Of a stretch of 64,000 nucleotides of DNA, positions 8,295 through 16,109 are shown piece after piece (position 1 is the first letter of the stretch; each line of letters starts with the position of its first letter). Origin of the DNA: Xanthobacter sp. YC-JY1. GTDB lineage: Bacteria; Pseudomonadota; Alphaproteobacteria; Rhizobiales; Xanthobacteraceae. Location: NCBI RefSeq assembly GCF_021730305.1, contig NZ_CP032674.1:4387001-4451000 (forward strand), read 5' to 3'. The notes beneath the pieces were generated by a model, which was not told the origin of the DNA, searched no databases, and worked only from the letters and a program-made list of their open reading frames with translations. Both the position numbers and the translations under genes were made by a program.

Positions 8295-8930
8295 ATGCAG
8301 CAAACGAAGGCAAGCCGCCCCAAGGCAAATCCCCACGCCGCGCCGGACGCCGGCGAGGCCGAGCCGAAGGCGCGCGAGCGCATCCTTCAGGCCGCGACGC
8401 GGCTGTTCTGCCAGCACGGCATCAATGCGGTGGGCGTGGACGCCGTGGTTGCCGAGGCGGCGACGGCCAAGGCGACCCTCTACAAATCGTTCGGCTCCAA
8501 GGAACGGCTGGTGGAAGCGGTGCTGGAGCGCGAGGGCGCGACCTGGCGCGACTGGTTTCTCGGCGAACTGCTGAAAGGCGAGGCAACCGCCCAGATGCGC
8601 CTGCGCCGCATCTTCCCTGTGCTGCGCGAATGGTTCGGCGACGCCCGCTTCTTCGGCTGCCCCTTCATCAATGCGGTGGCGGAGCACGACAAGGCCGACG
8701 ACCGCATGCGCCAGATCGCCCTCGCCCATAAGAAGGTGGTGCTGGAAACCATCACCCGCCTCGCCGCAGAGGCCGGCGCGCGCGACCCCAACGGTGCCGC
8801 CCACCAATTGGGTGTGCTGATCGACGGCGCCATCGTCGCCGCCATGATCACCAAGGACGCCAACGTCGCCCTGCTCGCCGGGCAGACCGCCGACCTCCTG
8901 CTGTCCGGCATGACGGCCGAAGCGGCCTGA
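8295..8930 (+). CDS. TetR-family transcriptional repressor
   Basis: The 211-residue DNA-binding regulator has a typical TetR helix-turn-helix at about 27-75 (ARERILQAATRLFCQHG, then VDAVVAEAATAKATLYKSFGSKERL), preceded by a disordered Pro/Ala-rich tail. The C-terminal ligand domain includes FFGCPFINAVAEHDKADD, a pattern common in TetR proteins of the YcdC/Ttg-like C-terminal group. It is divergent from the osmC-led cluster, with two matching palindromes between them, so it most likely controls that cluster and itself. The ligand is unknown; the cysteine in FGCPF could sense an electrophile, which is speculation. Confidence 0.9.
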   Translation: MQQTKASRPKANPHAAPDAGEAEPKARERILQAATRLFCQHGINAVGVDAVVAEAATAKATLYKSFGSKERLVEAVLEREGATWRDWFLGELLKGEATAQMRLRRIFPVLREWFGDARFFGCPFINAVAEHDKADDRMRQIALAHKKVVLETITRLAAEAGARDPNGAAHQLGVLIDGAIVAAMITKDANVALLAGQTADLLLSGMTAEAA

Positions 8931-9084
8931 CGGACCCATCTCCGCCTTCCCGCCCGCTCCCGCCCACGCTCCATGCGTCCGGAGCGGGAGACGGCCCACG
9001 CCCCCTGCGAAATGCGCAGTCTCCCGCGCTTGACGCTCCGCCCTGCGGCGTCCGAAAACGCGGTAACAGCATCGGGAGGAAAAG

Positions 9085-10212
9085 ATGCAGATCCGCGCCG
9101 CCGTCCTGCGCACGTCTCCGGTCAACAAGCCTTATGCGGACACGCGTCCGCTCTCGATTGAAACGGTTCAGCTCGCGCCGCCCCAGGCCGGCGAGGTGCT
9201 CATCAAGGTGGCGGCGGCGGGCCTGTGCCATTCCGATCTGTCCGTCATCAACGGCGACCGTCCGCGACAGCTCCCCATGGTGCTCGGTCACGAGGCCGCG
9301 GGCGTGGTGGTGGAGACCGGCCCAGGCGTCGACGATCTCAGCGCCGGCGACCATGTGGTGATGAGCTTCGTGCCGACCTGCGGCACCTGCCCCTCCTGCA
9401 TGGAAGGCCGGGCGCAACTGTGCGGACCGGGACAGGCCTCCAACGGCGCCGGCACCCTGCTCGGCGGCGGACGTCGCCTGAAGTGCGATGACGGCACCGA
9501 CATCTACCACCTGTGCGGCATCGCCGGTTACGGCGAGTATGCGGTGGTCTCGCGCCGCTCCATCATCAAGATCGACAAGGAGATGTCGCTCATCGACGCC
9601 GCCTTGTTCGGCTGCGCGGTGATGACCGGCGTCGGCACGGTGGTGAACACGGCCGGCGTGCGGCCGGGCCAGAGTGTCGCTGTGGTCGGCCTCGGCGGCG
9701 TCGGCCTTTCGGCGGTGATGGGCGCGGTGGCGGCGGGCGCCGACCAGATCGTCGCCCTCGACCTGTCGCCCCAGAAGCTCGACCTCGCCCGCCAGATCGG
9801 TGCGACCGATACCTTCCTCGCCAGCGATCCGGACATCGTGGAGGCGGTGAAGGAGGCGACCCGCGGCGGCGTGGACCACGCCATCGAGATGGCAGGCTCC
9901 GCCCCCGCCTTCGAGCTCGCCTACAAGATCACCCGCCGCGGCGGAACCACCACCACGGGCGGCCTCGCCAATCCCAACGCCCGCATTTCCCTGCCGCCGG
10001 TGCATCTCGTCGCCGAGGAGCGCACCATCAAGGGCAGCTACATGGGCAGCTGCGTGCCGCCGCGCGATATCCCGCGCTTCATGGCGCTCTACAAGCGCGG
10101 CAAGCTGCCGGTGAACCGCCTGCTCTCCTCCACCGGGCCGCTCGACACCATCAACGAGAATTTCGACCGCCTCGACCGCGGCGAGGTGGTGCGGCACGTC
10201 ATCGTCTATTGA
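9085..10212 (+). CDS. Zinc-dependent alcohol dehydrogenase, MDR superfamily
   Basis: NAD(P)-dependent medium-chain dehydrogenase of 375 residues. Catalytic zinc ligands are seen in GLCHSD and LGHEAAG, and the structural zinc site as C-x2-C-x2-C-x7-C in TCGTCPSCMEGRAQLC at about 97-111. The Rossmann motif VAVVGLGGVGLSAV lies near 195-208. The architecture follows class-III-like and aryl/allyl alcohol dehydrogenases; the substrate is unknown. GGGAGG lies 8 nt before the ATG. It is 154 bp downstream of tetR, with an 8-bp inverted repeat (8953-8960 and 8981-8988) between them. It may be a separate unit, because no copy of the TetR palindrome is seen upstream of it. Confidence 0.9.
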   Translation: MQIRAAVLRTSPVNKPYADTRPLSIETVQLAPPQAGEVLIKVAAAGLCHSDLSVINGDRPRQLPMVLGHEAAGVVVETGPGVDDLSAGDHVVMSFVPTCGTCPSCMEGRAQLCGPGQASNGAGTLLGGGRRLKCDDGTDIYHLCGIAGYGEYAVVSRRSIIKIDKEMSLIDAALFGCAVMTGVGTVVNTAGVRPGQSVAVVGLGGVGLSAVMGAVAAGADQIVALDLSPQKLDLARQIGATDTFLASDPDIVEAVKEATRGGVDHAIEMAGSAPAFELAYKITRRGGTTTTGGLANPNARISLPPVHLVAEERTIKGSYMGSCVPPRDIPRFMALYKRGKLPVNRLLSSTGPLDTINENFDRLDRGEVVRHVIVY

Positions 10213-10218
10213 GGAGCG

Positions 10219-10242
10219 AGGGGCCGCGGCGGCGCGGCCCCT
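10219..10242 (+). terminator. GC-rich hairpin after alcohol dehydrogenase
   Basis: A 10-bp perfect stem, AGGGGCCGCG with CGCGGCCCCT, closes a GCGG loop and is followed by TCCCTTCC rather than a clean T-run. It begins 7 bp after the stop codon, as expected for an intrinsic terminator in this GC-rich genome. Confidence 0.6.
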
Positions 10243-10294
10243 TCCCTTCCGCGGTGGATCGCCTAATCTGCCGCTCGCGTTTCAAGGAGAAGCC

Positions 10295-10432
10295 ATGCGC
10301 GTCGCCATCCGTCTCGCCGCCGTCGCCGCGCTGGCCATCGCCGTTTCCGGCTGCGACAAGTGCGGCAACTGGTTCGGCCAGGGCACGCCGGTGGGCAAGC
10401 CGGGCGCCTGCCAGTCCTCAACGCCCAGATAA
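10295..10432 (+). CDS. Small 45-residue lipoprotein, function unknown
   Basis: A short gene with AGGAG six bases before the ATG. The product has a positively charged start, a hydrophobic run (LAAVAALAIAV) and a lipobox VSGC with Cys at 20, followed by a 25-residue mature peptide with two further cysteines (DKCGNW, GACQSS) and a Gly/Pro-rich middle. It should be exported, lipidated and anchored in a membrane. I do not recognise a family. It follows the alcohol dehydrogenase terminator and is convergent with the TsdA-like gene, the stop codons being 3 bp apart. Both the RBS and the lipobox support it as a real gene. Confidence 0.7.
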   Translation: MRVAIRLAAVAALAIAVSGCDKCGNWFGQGTPVGKPGACQSSTPR

Positions 10433-10435
10433 CCC

Positions 10436-11497
10436 CTACCGCGCCTCTGGATTGGGCACATTCCCCAGCGTCGCCTTCAGCCGAGCGATCTCGGCACGGA
10501 TGGGGGCGAACGGGCCATATTTGTGCTGGCTCGGCGGAAAGCCGTCCGCATAGGGCCCATAGGGCGTGTCCACCGGCTTCGCGAGCAGGTCCGGGAAGTC
10601 GGCCGCGAAGGCGGGACGGGACGGGCGGGGCTGGCTCACCACATAGGCGGCCACATCCCACGCCTCTTCCGCGGACAACACCGGCATCAGCCAGTCGGTG
10701 CCGTTGGGCATGTTGTCGTGCACGAAATTGGCGATGGTGATGAGACGGTTCATGCCGGCGCCGTCATTGAAGCTGTCGGGCCCCCACAGGGGCGGCACCC
10801 CATAGCCGAAGTTCGCATCCACCGGATTGCGCCGCAGCCCCTCCCCGCCCGAGCGATGGCAGAACTGGCAATTCTGCGCGTAGACCCGCGCGCCGCGCTG
10901 CGGATCGGCGGGGCGGTCGAGTTCGGGGACGGCGCCCGCCCCAGCGCCCTCGATGCGCGCGTCCTTTGGCAGGGCGGAGGAGAGCACGCGCAGATAGGCG
11001 ACCAGCGCCTGCATGGGCAGGGCATCCCGCGGCATGGGCCGTCCATTCATGGAACGCATCATGCAATTGTCGAGGCGGTCCTCGAGTGTCGCCACCTTGC
11101 CCGTGCGCGTGGAATAGGCGGGATAGTCCGCTGAAGCCGACACCAGCGGCAGGCCGAATTTCTTGCGCCCGGCGTTGAGGTGGCAGTTCACGCAGGCGAG
11201 ATTGTTGCCGGCGAAGCGCATGGCCGGGTCCGCCGCATCGGGGCCGATATGGCGCGCCGTCGCCTCCAGCACGGAACGACCGTAGCGCACCAGCTGCCCA
11301 TAGGCGTCATCGGGCAGGAGGTCCACATCGGGGATGTCCCACACGGCGATGCGGGCGTTGGGGGCAGCGGCGTTAGCCGCCTCGCCGGGCGGGACCGTTG
11401 CCGGCTGGGCGAGCGCCGCCCCCGCGGCAAGCACCAGCGCCGCCATGGCGCCGGCCCGCACAACCCATCCCGTCGCGAAGCTGACCCAAGCCCCCAT
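10436..11497 (-). CDS. tsdA: Periplasmic diheme cytochrome c, thiosulfate dehydrogenase (TsdA) family
   Basis: TsdA oxidises two thiosulfates to tetrathionate in the periplasm, and some members run in reverse. The 353-residue protein has a signal peptide (about 1-30, AGAALA cleavage), heme 1 CVNCH at 102-106 and heme 2 CQFCH at 210-214. The TsdA-typical stretch LEDRLDNCMMRSMNG includes Cys145, at the position of the unusual cysteine axial ligand of heme 1. The second domain has PPLWGPDSFNDGAGM, also characteristic. It would suit sulfur oxidation, common in Xanthobacteraceae. The gene stands alone, divergent from rplY, with GGGGGAT before the ATG. Confidence 0.85.
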   Translation of the reverse strand: MGAWVSFATGWVVRAGAMAALVLAAGAALAQPATVPPGEAANAAAPNARIAVWDIPDVDLLPDDAYGQLVRYGRSVLEATARHIGPDAADPAMRFAGNNLACVNCHLNAGRKKFGLPLVSASADYPAYSTRTGKVATLEDRLDNCMMRSMNGRPMPRDALPMQALVAYLRVLSSALPKDARIEGAGAGAVPELDRPADPQRGARVYAQNCQFCHRSGGEGLRRNPVDANFGYGVPPLWGPDSFNDGAGMNRLITIANFVHDNMPNGTDWLMPVLSAEEAWDVAAYVVSQPRPSRPAFAADFPDLLAKPVDTPYGPYADGFPPSQHKYGPFAPIRAEIARLKATLGNVPNPEAR

Positions 11498-11532
11498 GGC
11501 ATCCCCCTGCCGGGCGCAAACGCCCGCGATTG

Positions 11533-11561
11533 TTGCTTTGGCGCCGCCGCACCGTTATAAG
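11533..11561 (+). promoter_or_regulatory. Sigma-70-type promoter for rplY
   Basis: TTGCTT (11533-11538) and TATAAG (11556-11561) are separated by 17 bp, close to the housekeeping consensus. Transcription would start near 11568, leaving a leader of about 105 nt before the rplY start. Confidence 0.6.
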
Positions 11562-11674
11562 CGCGCCTTCGTCCGCGGCATGCGCCCCCCTGGAGGCGTG
11601 CCGACGGTCGAAGGCGCGTGTCCGCTGCGGACCGCGCGCCATATCGGACACATATTAAAGTTAGGACAAGTGCC

Positions 11675-12277
11675 ATGACTGCCATCAAGGAACTGAAGGC
11701 TGTGGCGCGCCCGCGGGCCGGCAAGGGGGCCGCCCGTGCCGAGCGCCGCGCCGGGCGCGTGCCCGCCGTGATCTACGGCGAGAAGCAGGACCCCATCACG
11801 ATCTCGCTCGACTTCATCGAGATCAACAAGATCATCTATGCCGGCCACTTCCTCACCACCCTGTTCGAGGTGGACGTGGACGGCACCAAGCACCGCGTCA
11901 TCCCGCGCGACTACCAGCTGGACGTGGTGAAGGACTTCCCCGTTCACGTGGACTTCCTCCGCGTCTCCAAGGGCACGACCGTGACCGTGGACGTGCCGGT
12001 GCACTTCGTAAAGCAGGAAGCCTCCCCGGCGCTCAAGGCCGGCGGCACCCTGAACGTGGTCGCCCACACCGTCGAGCTGGAATGCCCGGCCGAGTCCATC
12101 CCGGAAGCTATCGAGGTCGACCTCACCGGCGCCGCCTATGGTGACGCGTTCCACCTGTCCTCCCAGAAGCTGCCCGCGGGCGTGACCTGGGCCGGTCAGG
12201 GCGACGACACCCTCGCCACCATCGTCGCCCCCGTGGGCGCCGAGGAGGAGCCGGCGGCGGAAGAGCCCAAGGCCTGA
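11675..12277 (+). CDS. rplY: 50S ribosomal protein L25/general stress protein CTC
   Basis: Binds 5S rRNA in the large ribosomal subunit. The 200-residue protein has the long, CTC-type form: an N-terminal L25 domain (about 1-95, with AVARPRAGKGAARAERR and GRVPAVIYG) and a C-terminal beta domain (about 100-185) ending in an acidic tail EEEPAAEEPKA. The start at 11675 is preferred over the upstream 11618 because the family begins just before the ELKAVAR segment. It is the first gene of rplY-pth-ychF, a conserved alphaproteobacterial order, with a hairpin between rplY and pth. Confidence 0.95.
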   Translation: MTAIKELKAVARPRAGKGAARAERRAGRVPAVIYGEKQDPITISLDFIEINKIIYAGHFLTTLFEVDVDGTKHRVIPRDYQLDVVKDFPVHVDFLRVSKGTTVTVDVPVHFVKQEASPALKAGGTLNVVAHTVELECPAESIPEAIEVDLTGAAYGDAFHLSSQKLPAGVTWAGQGDDTLATIVAPVGAEEEPAAEEPKA

Positions 12278-12296
12278 GCGGATCGCTGACGATCCC

Positions 12297-12337
12297 GGGC
12301 GCCGCGCTGGTCTAGAAGCCGCGGCGCCCCGTTTTCC
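12297..12337 (+). terminator. Hairpin between rplY and pth
   Basis: Perfect 10-bp stem GGGCGCCGCG (12297-12306) with CGCGGCGCCC (12320-12329), a 13-nt loop, followed by CGTTTTCC. It could terminate or attenuate rplY transcription ahead of pth, or stabilise the rplY message. Confidence 0.55.
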
Positions 12338-12355
12338 GGGCCGGAGATCCGCCTC

Positions 12356-12964
12356 ATGTTCCTGTTCGCAGGGCTCGGCAATCCCGGCCCGAAATATGCC
12401 GGCAACCGGCACAATGTCGGCTTCATGGCGCTCGACGCCATCTGCCGCCGCCATCGCCTCGGCCCGCTGCGCCGCCGCTTCCAGTCCGCGGCCGCCGAAG
12501 GCGAGATCGCCGGCGAGAAGGTCATCGCGCTATTCCCCGAGACCTTCATGAACGAAAGCGGCCGGGCCGTCGCCGAGGCCCAGCGCTTCTACAAGATCCC
12601 CCTCGACCACATCTTCGTCTTCCACGACGAACTGGACCTGCCCCCCGCCAAGGTGCGGATCAAGAAGGGCGGCGGCAATGCCGGCCATAACGGGCTGAGG
12701 TCGATCACCGCCCAGTGCGGCAACGATTACTGGCGCATCCGCCTCGGCATCGGCCATCCCGGCGACAAGGCGCTGGTGCATGCCTACGTGCTCAACGACT
12801 TCGCCAAGTCCGAGAAGGGCTGGGTGGATGCCGTGAGCGACGCCTGCGCCGATTTCGCCGAGCTGCTCGTGAAGCAGCGAACGGACGAATTCCAGAACCG
12901 CACCCACCTTTTCCTCGAAGCCCAGGGCTTCGGCGAGCAGAAAAGGGTCGGCGAGAAGGGCTGA
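12356..12964 (+). CDS. pth: Peptidyl-tRNA hydrolase
   Basis: Releases tRNA from prematurely dropped peptidyl-tRNA. The 202-residue protein shows the family signatures [20 protein letters not shown], with catalytic His at about 21, the substrate-binding Asn in PETFMNESG, and the [19 protein letters not shown] motif with catalytic Asp near 95, followed by GHNGLRS. The C-terminal tail is ordinary. It lies directly upstream of ychF, as in many alphaproteobacteria. Confidence 0.96.
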   Translation: MFLFAGLGNPGPKYAGNRHNVGFMALDAICRRHRLGPLRRRFQSAAAEGEIAGEKVIALFPETFMNESGRAVAEAQRFYKIPLDHIFVFHDELDLPPAKVRIKKGGGNAGHNGLRSITAQCGNDYWRIRLGIGHPGDKALVHAYVLNDFAKSEKGWVDAVSDACADFAELLVKQRTDEFQNRTHLFLEAQGFGEQKRVGEKG

Positions 12965-13114
12965 GGCCGGACCTTGGCCCATACGCCCCTGGCCGGGCGG
13001 GTTGCGCACCTAAGGCCCGAGGGGCTATGCGATCCCCAACGGTCGCAGCGCGGCTTGATCCTTATCTCCATCCTGCAGCCGCACCGGCGGGCGGGTGCAA
13101 CTCCTGAGCGTTCC

Positions 13115-14212
13115 ATGGGCTTCAAATGCGGCATCGTCGGGCTTCCCAACGTGGGCAAGTCCACCCTCTTCAACGCGCTCACCCAGACGGCGGCGGCGCA
13201 GGCGGCGAACTATCCGTTCTGCACCATCGAGCCGAACGTGGGTGACGTAGCGGTGCCCGATCCGCGCCTCGACACGCTGGCGGAGATCGCCGGCTCGGGC
13301 GCCATCATCCCCACCCGCCTCACCTTCGTGGACATTGCTGGCCTGGTGCGCGGTGCCTCCAAGGGCGAGGGCCTCGGCAACCAGTTCCTCGCCAACATCC
13401 GCGAGTGCGACGCCATCGCCCATGTGGTGCGCTGCTTCGAGGATGGCGACGTGACCCATGTGGAAGGCAAGATCGCCCCCGTGGACGACATCGAGACCAT
13501 CGAGACCGAGCTGATGCTGGCCGACCTCGAAAGCCTTGAGAAGCGCGCCGCGGCGCTGGAGAAGAAGGCCAGGACCCTGGACAAGGAGGGCAAGGACACC
13601 CTCGACCTCATGACCCGCGCCCTGGTGCTGCTGCGCGAGGGCAAGCCCGCCCGCTTCGCCGAGGTGAAGCCGGAAGAGGAGAGGATGTTCTCCCAGCTGG
13701 GACTGATGACCGCAAAGCCCGTGCTCTATGTGTGCAATGTGGAGGAGACCTCCGCCAAGGCGGGAAATTCCCTCTCCGCCCAGGTGTTCGAGCGGGCGAA
13801 ACTGGAAGGCGCCATGGCGGTGGTGGTCTCGGCCAAGATCGAGAGCGAGATCGCGGTTCTCCCTCCCGAGGAGCAGAAGGAGTATCTGGAGGCCATCGAC
13901 CTGGAGGAGCCGGGCCTCAACCGGGTGATCCGCGCCGGCTACGACCTGCTGCATCTCGTCACCTACTTCACCGTTGGACCCAAGGAAGCCCGCGCCTGGA
14001 CCATCACCAAGGGCACCAAGGCCCCGGCGGCGGCGGGCGTGATCCATACGGACTTCGAGAAGGGCTTCATCCGCGCCGAGACCATCGCCTTCGACGATTA
14101 CGTGAAGTTCAAGGGCGAGGCCGGGGCCCGCGAGGGCGGCCGCTTCCGCCTGGAAGGCAAGGACTATGTGGTCGCCGACGGCGACGTGCTGCACTTCCGC
14201 TTCGCCAACTGA
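13115..14212 (+). CDS. ychF: Redox-regulated ATPase/GTPase YchF (Obg superfamily)
   Basis: Universally conserved P-loop protein that binds ATP and ribosomes. The 365-residue product has G1 GLPNVGKST at about 8-16, G3 DIAGLVRGASKGEGLGN around 68, and an atypical G4, NVEE, near 205, which explains the ATP preference of this family. A coiled-coil insertion (LESLEKRAAALEKKARTLDKEGK) and a C-terminal TGS domain ending GDVLHFRFAN follow. The ATG at 13115 gives the standard N-terminus MGFKCGIVG; the longer frame is rejected. Confidence 0.96.
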   Translation: MGFKCGIVGLPNVGKSTLFNALTQTAAAQAANYPFCTIEPNVGDVAVPDPRLDTLAEIAGSGAIIPTRLTFVDIAGLVRGASKGEGLGNQFLANIRECDAIAHVVRCFEDGDVTHVEGKIAPVDDIETIETELMLADLESLEKRAAALEKKARTLDKEGKDTLDLMTRALVLLREGKPARFAEVKPEEERMFSQLGLMTAKPVLYVCNVEETSAKAGNSLSAQVFERAKLEGAMAVVVSAKIESEIAVLPPEEQKEYLEAIDLEEPGLNRVIRAGYDLLHLVTYFTVGPKEARAWTITKGTKAPAAAGVIHTDFEKGFIRAETIAFDDYVKFKGEAGAREGGRFRLEGKDYVVADGDVLHFRFAN

Positions 14213-14221
14213 GGCTCCGCG

Positions 14222-14683
14222 ATGGTCGGGGCCGGGCCGCAGTTACTCGGCCGCTTCACCTTCACGGCCGAAGAGATCGTGCGCTTCGCCCGCGCCTACG
14301 ATCCCCAGCCTTTCCATGTGGATGCGGAGGCCGCCGCATCCTCGCCCTTCGGCGGCCTCATCGCCTCCGGCTGGCATACGGCCTCCATGTGGATGGGCCT
14401 GTTCGTGCGCGCCCACGGCGCGGAGGCTGAGGACCATGCGGCGGTGATCGCGCCGGCGGGTGTCGGCTTCGGCATGACCGACCTGAAATGGCTCGCCCCG
14501 GTGCGCGCCGGCGACACCATCACCTTCTTCACCGAAATCCTCGACGCCCGCCCCAGCGGCAGCCGCCCCGGCTGGACCATCTATCACCGCACCGGCAGCG
14601 CCCGGCGGGAAGATGGGACCGAGGTGATGCGCTTCGAGCTGAAGCATCTGGCGCCGGACGCGCGAGAACCGCGCAGCCCTTAG
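14222..14683 (+). CDS. MaoC-like hotdog dehydratase 1
   Basis: Hotdog-fold protein of the (R)-enoyl-CoA hydratase/MaoC family, 153 residues. The hydratase motif is ARAYDPQPFHVDAEAA at about 23-38, with the Asp and His of the usual catalytic pair, followed by GGLIASGWHTASMWM. The substrate is unknown. It starts 9 bp after ychF and probably belongs to its operon. It resembles the MaoC gene at 16571 more closely (ARLYDPQPFHVD, ASGWHTAAMWM) than the one at 16110, suggesting duplication. The toxin-like island separates it from its two relatives. Confidence 0.88.
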   Translation: MVGAGPQLLGRFTFTAEEIVRFARAYDPQPFHVDAEAAASSPFGGLIASGWHTASMWMGLFVRAHGAEAEDHAAVIAPAGVGFGMTDLKWLAPVRAGDTITFFTEILDARPSGSRPGWTIYHRTGSARREDGTEVMRFELKHLAPDAREPRSP

Positions 14684-14706
14684 CACGCCCCAGTTTCATC
14701 AAGGAA

Positions 14707-14712
14707 TATAAT
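14707..14712 (+). promoter_or_regulatory. Consensus -10 element upstream of the toxin-like gene
   Basis: A perfect TATAAT lies in an AT-rich pocket (14691-14730) that contrasts with the GC-rich surroundings. No good -35 box is visible at the usual spacing. It could drive the small gene starting at 14752. Confidence 0.35.
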
Positions 14713-14751
14713 CCTATATCATCTCCTTCGGATTGACGGAGGAGAGCGGCT

Positions 14752-15141
14752 GTGTCGCAGACAGATGCAGAATTGGATTCCCTCGACCGAATGCGCCGCC
14801 TCACGCGGCGGCTGAACCTCGACGTCGCAACATGGCGACTCAAGCTCGCATTGAAGGGCAGCTATGATCCCAGCCAGCCGCGCATTCCGCGCGGCGAGCC
14901 GGGCGGCGGGCAATGGGTCGGAGGCGCTGCGCCAGGAACCATACGGACAAAACCAGTAGGACAAAATATTTCAGTCGCTATGCGCCGAATTTCTCCAGCC
15001 TTGGAGGCAGAATGCAATTTTCGACTCAAACAAAACACGCTCTATTGCAACATGCTGAAGTCACGGCCCTGCCACGAGCAAGCATCGTTCCGATACGCCG
15101 CTCGCCTGCAGGGCCACCCGATTCCGCCACTCCCTTTCTAG
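14752..15141 (+). CDS. Small toxin-like protein with RIPRGEPGGGQW linker motif
   Basis: A 129-residue protein of no assigned function. Residues 1-40 are a charged helix (SLDRMRRLTRRLNLDVATWRL). Residues 45-58 hold PRIPRGEPGGGQWV, a motif I recall from rhizobial secreted and polymorphic-toxin-like proteins just before the effector domain. The last 45 residues have a four-element pattern of spaced Cys and aromatic residues (ECNFRLKQNTLYC, then RPCHEQASFRYAARLQGHPIPPL) that also recurs in such proteins. Start is GTG at 14752 with GGAGGAG upstream. The second half is AT-rich compared with the genome. An immunity-like gene follows 12 bp later, which supports a toxin role; this is inference. Confidence 0.55.
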   Translation: MSQTDAELDSLDRMRRLTRRLNLDVATWRLKLALKGSYDPSQPRIPRGEPGGGQWVGGAAPGTIRTKPVGQNISVAMRRISPALEAECNFRLKQNTLYCNMLKSRPCHEQASFRYAARLQGHPIPPLPF

Positions 15142-15153
15142 GAATTCCAACTT

Positions 15154-15486
15154 ATGTTGATACTTACGCACAATCTCTACCTGCACAAAAAGAATGAGGA
15201 TCGAAAAATAGAAATCAGGGTATTCAAACCTGAATTTCTGGGGCCGGCATGGGGATGCCGTTATGAAATCGACTGGCCGGAGGGAACACAGGTCATGATG
15301 CCCAATGGCATGGACGCTCTCCAAGCTCTCTCGTTAGCGCTCAAAATGATCGGAGCTGACATCTATACAAGCGCCTATCATCGGGAAGGATCGCTGCGCG
15401 CCTTCGAGACCGAGGAGGGCTATGGATTTCCGGTCCCAAACAATATTCGCGATCTTCTTGTCGGCATCGATAAAATGTCATTTTAG
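15154..15486 (+). CDS. Immunity-like protein, copy 1 (AT-rich)
   Basis: A 110-residue cytosolic protein starting 12 bp after the toxin-like gene. It has no signal peptide, membrane segment or catalytic motif I can see. Its core is WGCRYEIDWPEG, MDALQALSLALKMIGADIY and a conserved end FPVPNNIRDLLVGIDKMSF. A clear paralogue lies at 15679 and a broken third copy between them. Small acidic-to-neutral proteins following toxin genes in tandem copies are typical of immunity proteins; the family may be one of the DUF immunity groups, but I cannot name it with certainty. Base composition is much lower in GC than its neighbours, which points to recent transfer. Confidence 0.6.
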   Translation: MLILTHNLYLHKKNEDRKIEIRVFKPEFLGPAWGCRYEIDWPEGTQVMMPNGMDALQALSLALKMIGADIYTSAYHREGSLRAFETEEGYGFPVPNNIRDLLVGIDKMSF

Positions 15487-15509
15487 CATACCAGCTCATA
15501 GCGACGCCG

Positions 15510-15653
15510 ATGATCGGGTCGGAAATCTATTCCTTTCCTGTCAGACGGAAGCCGCGCCGCGCTCCGCCAATCCCGAAGAGGGCACCGCGAGGACGGCCCG
15601 TCCCAAGCAATCTGCGTGACCTACTCATCGGCGTCGACAAGATGAGCTTCTGA
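15510..15653 (+). pseudogene. Decayed copy of the immunity-like gene
   Basis: Translation from 15510 gives MIGSEIYS, matching MIGADIYT of copy 1. The middle is readable only after a frameshift (a different frame gives PRSANPEEG against LRAFETEEG). The original frame then ends in NLRDLLIGVDKMSF and a stop at 15651-15653, nearly identical to the end of copy 1 (NIRDLLVGIDKMSF). The 5' two-thirds of the gene is missing. It is thus a 3' remnant of a third tandem copy carrying two compensating frameshifts. Confidence 0.75.
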
Positions 15654-15678
15654 TTTCAGCCCTCCGCGGAGCCCCGCC

Positions 15679-16023
15679 ATGGTGACCCTCACGCACACCC
15701 TTTTCATCAGGGGCGAGTCCGGCGACACGCCGGTGGAGATTCGCCTTTACCAGCCCGAACACCTCGTGGAGGACATTGGAGAGTCCTGGGGCTGCCGCTT
15801 CGAGATCGATTGGCCGGATGAGACCAAGAGCATGGTCATCCACGGGGTGGATGCCCTGCAGGCGCTCATTCTTTCCATGATGTGCGTCGGCGTGCACCTC
15901 TACGTGTCCGAGTATCACGACGATGGCGTGCTCTACGCGCCCGGTCGCGAAGGCGGCTACGGATTTCCTGTCACTCAGAACCTCCGCGACCTTCTGGTGG
16001 GGCGCGACAAGGAGCTCTTTTGA
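15679..16023 (+). CDS. Immunity-like protein, copy 2
   Basis: A 114-residue paralogue of the protein at 15154. Shared blocks are LTHTLFIR/LTHNLYLH at the start, WGCRFEIDWPDE/WGCRYEIDWPEG, DALQALILSMMCVGVHLYVSEYH and GYGFPVTQNLRDLLVGRDKELF. Unlike copy 1, its GC content matches the chromosome. It may therefore be an older resident, or may protect against a different toxin allele. No toxin gene precedes it directly, so it behaves like an orphan immunity gene. The next gene downstream is a MaoC gene on the same strand. Confidence 0.6.
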   Translation: MVTLTHTLFIRGESGDTPVEIRLYQPEHLVEDIGESWGCRFEIDWPDETKSMVIHGVDALQALILSMMCVGVHLYVSEYHDDGVLYAPGREGGYGFPVTQNLRDLLVGRDKELF

Positions 16024-16109
16024 GCCGGACGCCCCGGTCATCCCCACGCCCAGCTTGACGTTTGCGTCATCCTCGCCTTCCATCGGCCTCCAACGACAGG
16101 GAGGCCGCC

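Noticed and set aside
8953-8988. Inverted repeat CCCGCTCC/GGAGCGGG after tetR as a terminator
   Set aside because: The loop is 20 nt and there is no T-run; it is too weak to list as a feature and is only mentioned in the neighbour entry.
14752-16023. Prophage or transposon remnant as the source of the AT-rich island
   Set aside because: No integrase, transposase, terminal repeats, target duplication or tRNA target could be seen; horizontal transfer is only suggested by composition.
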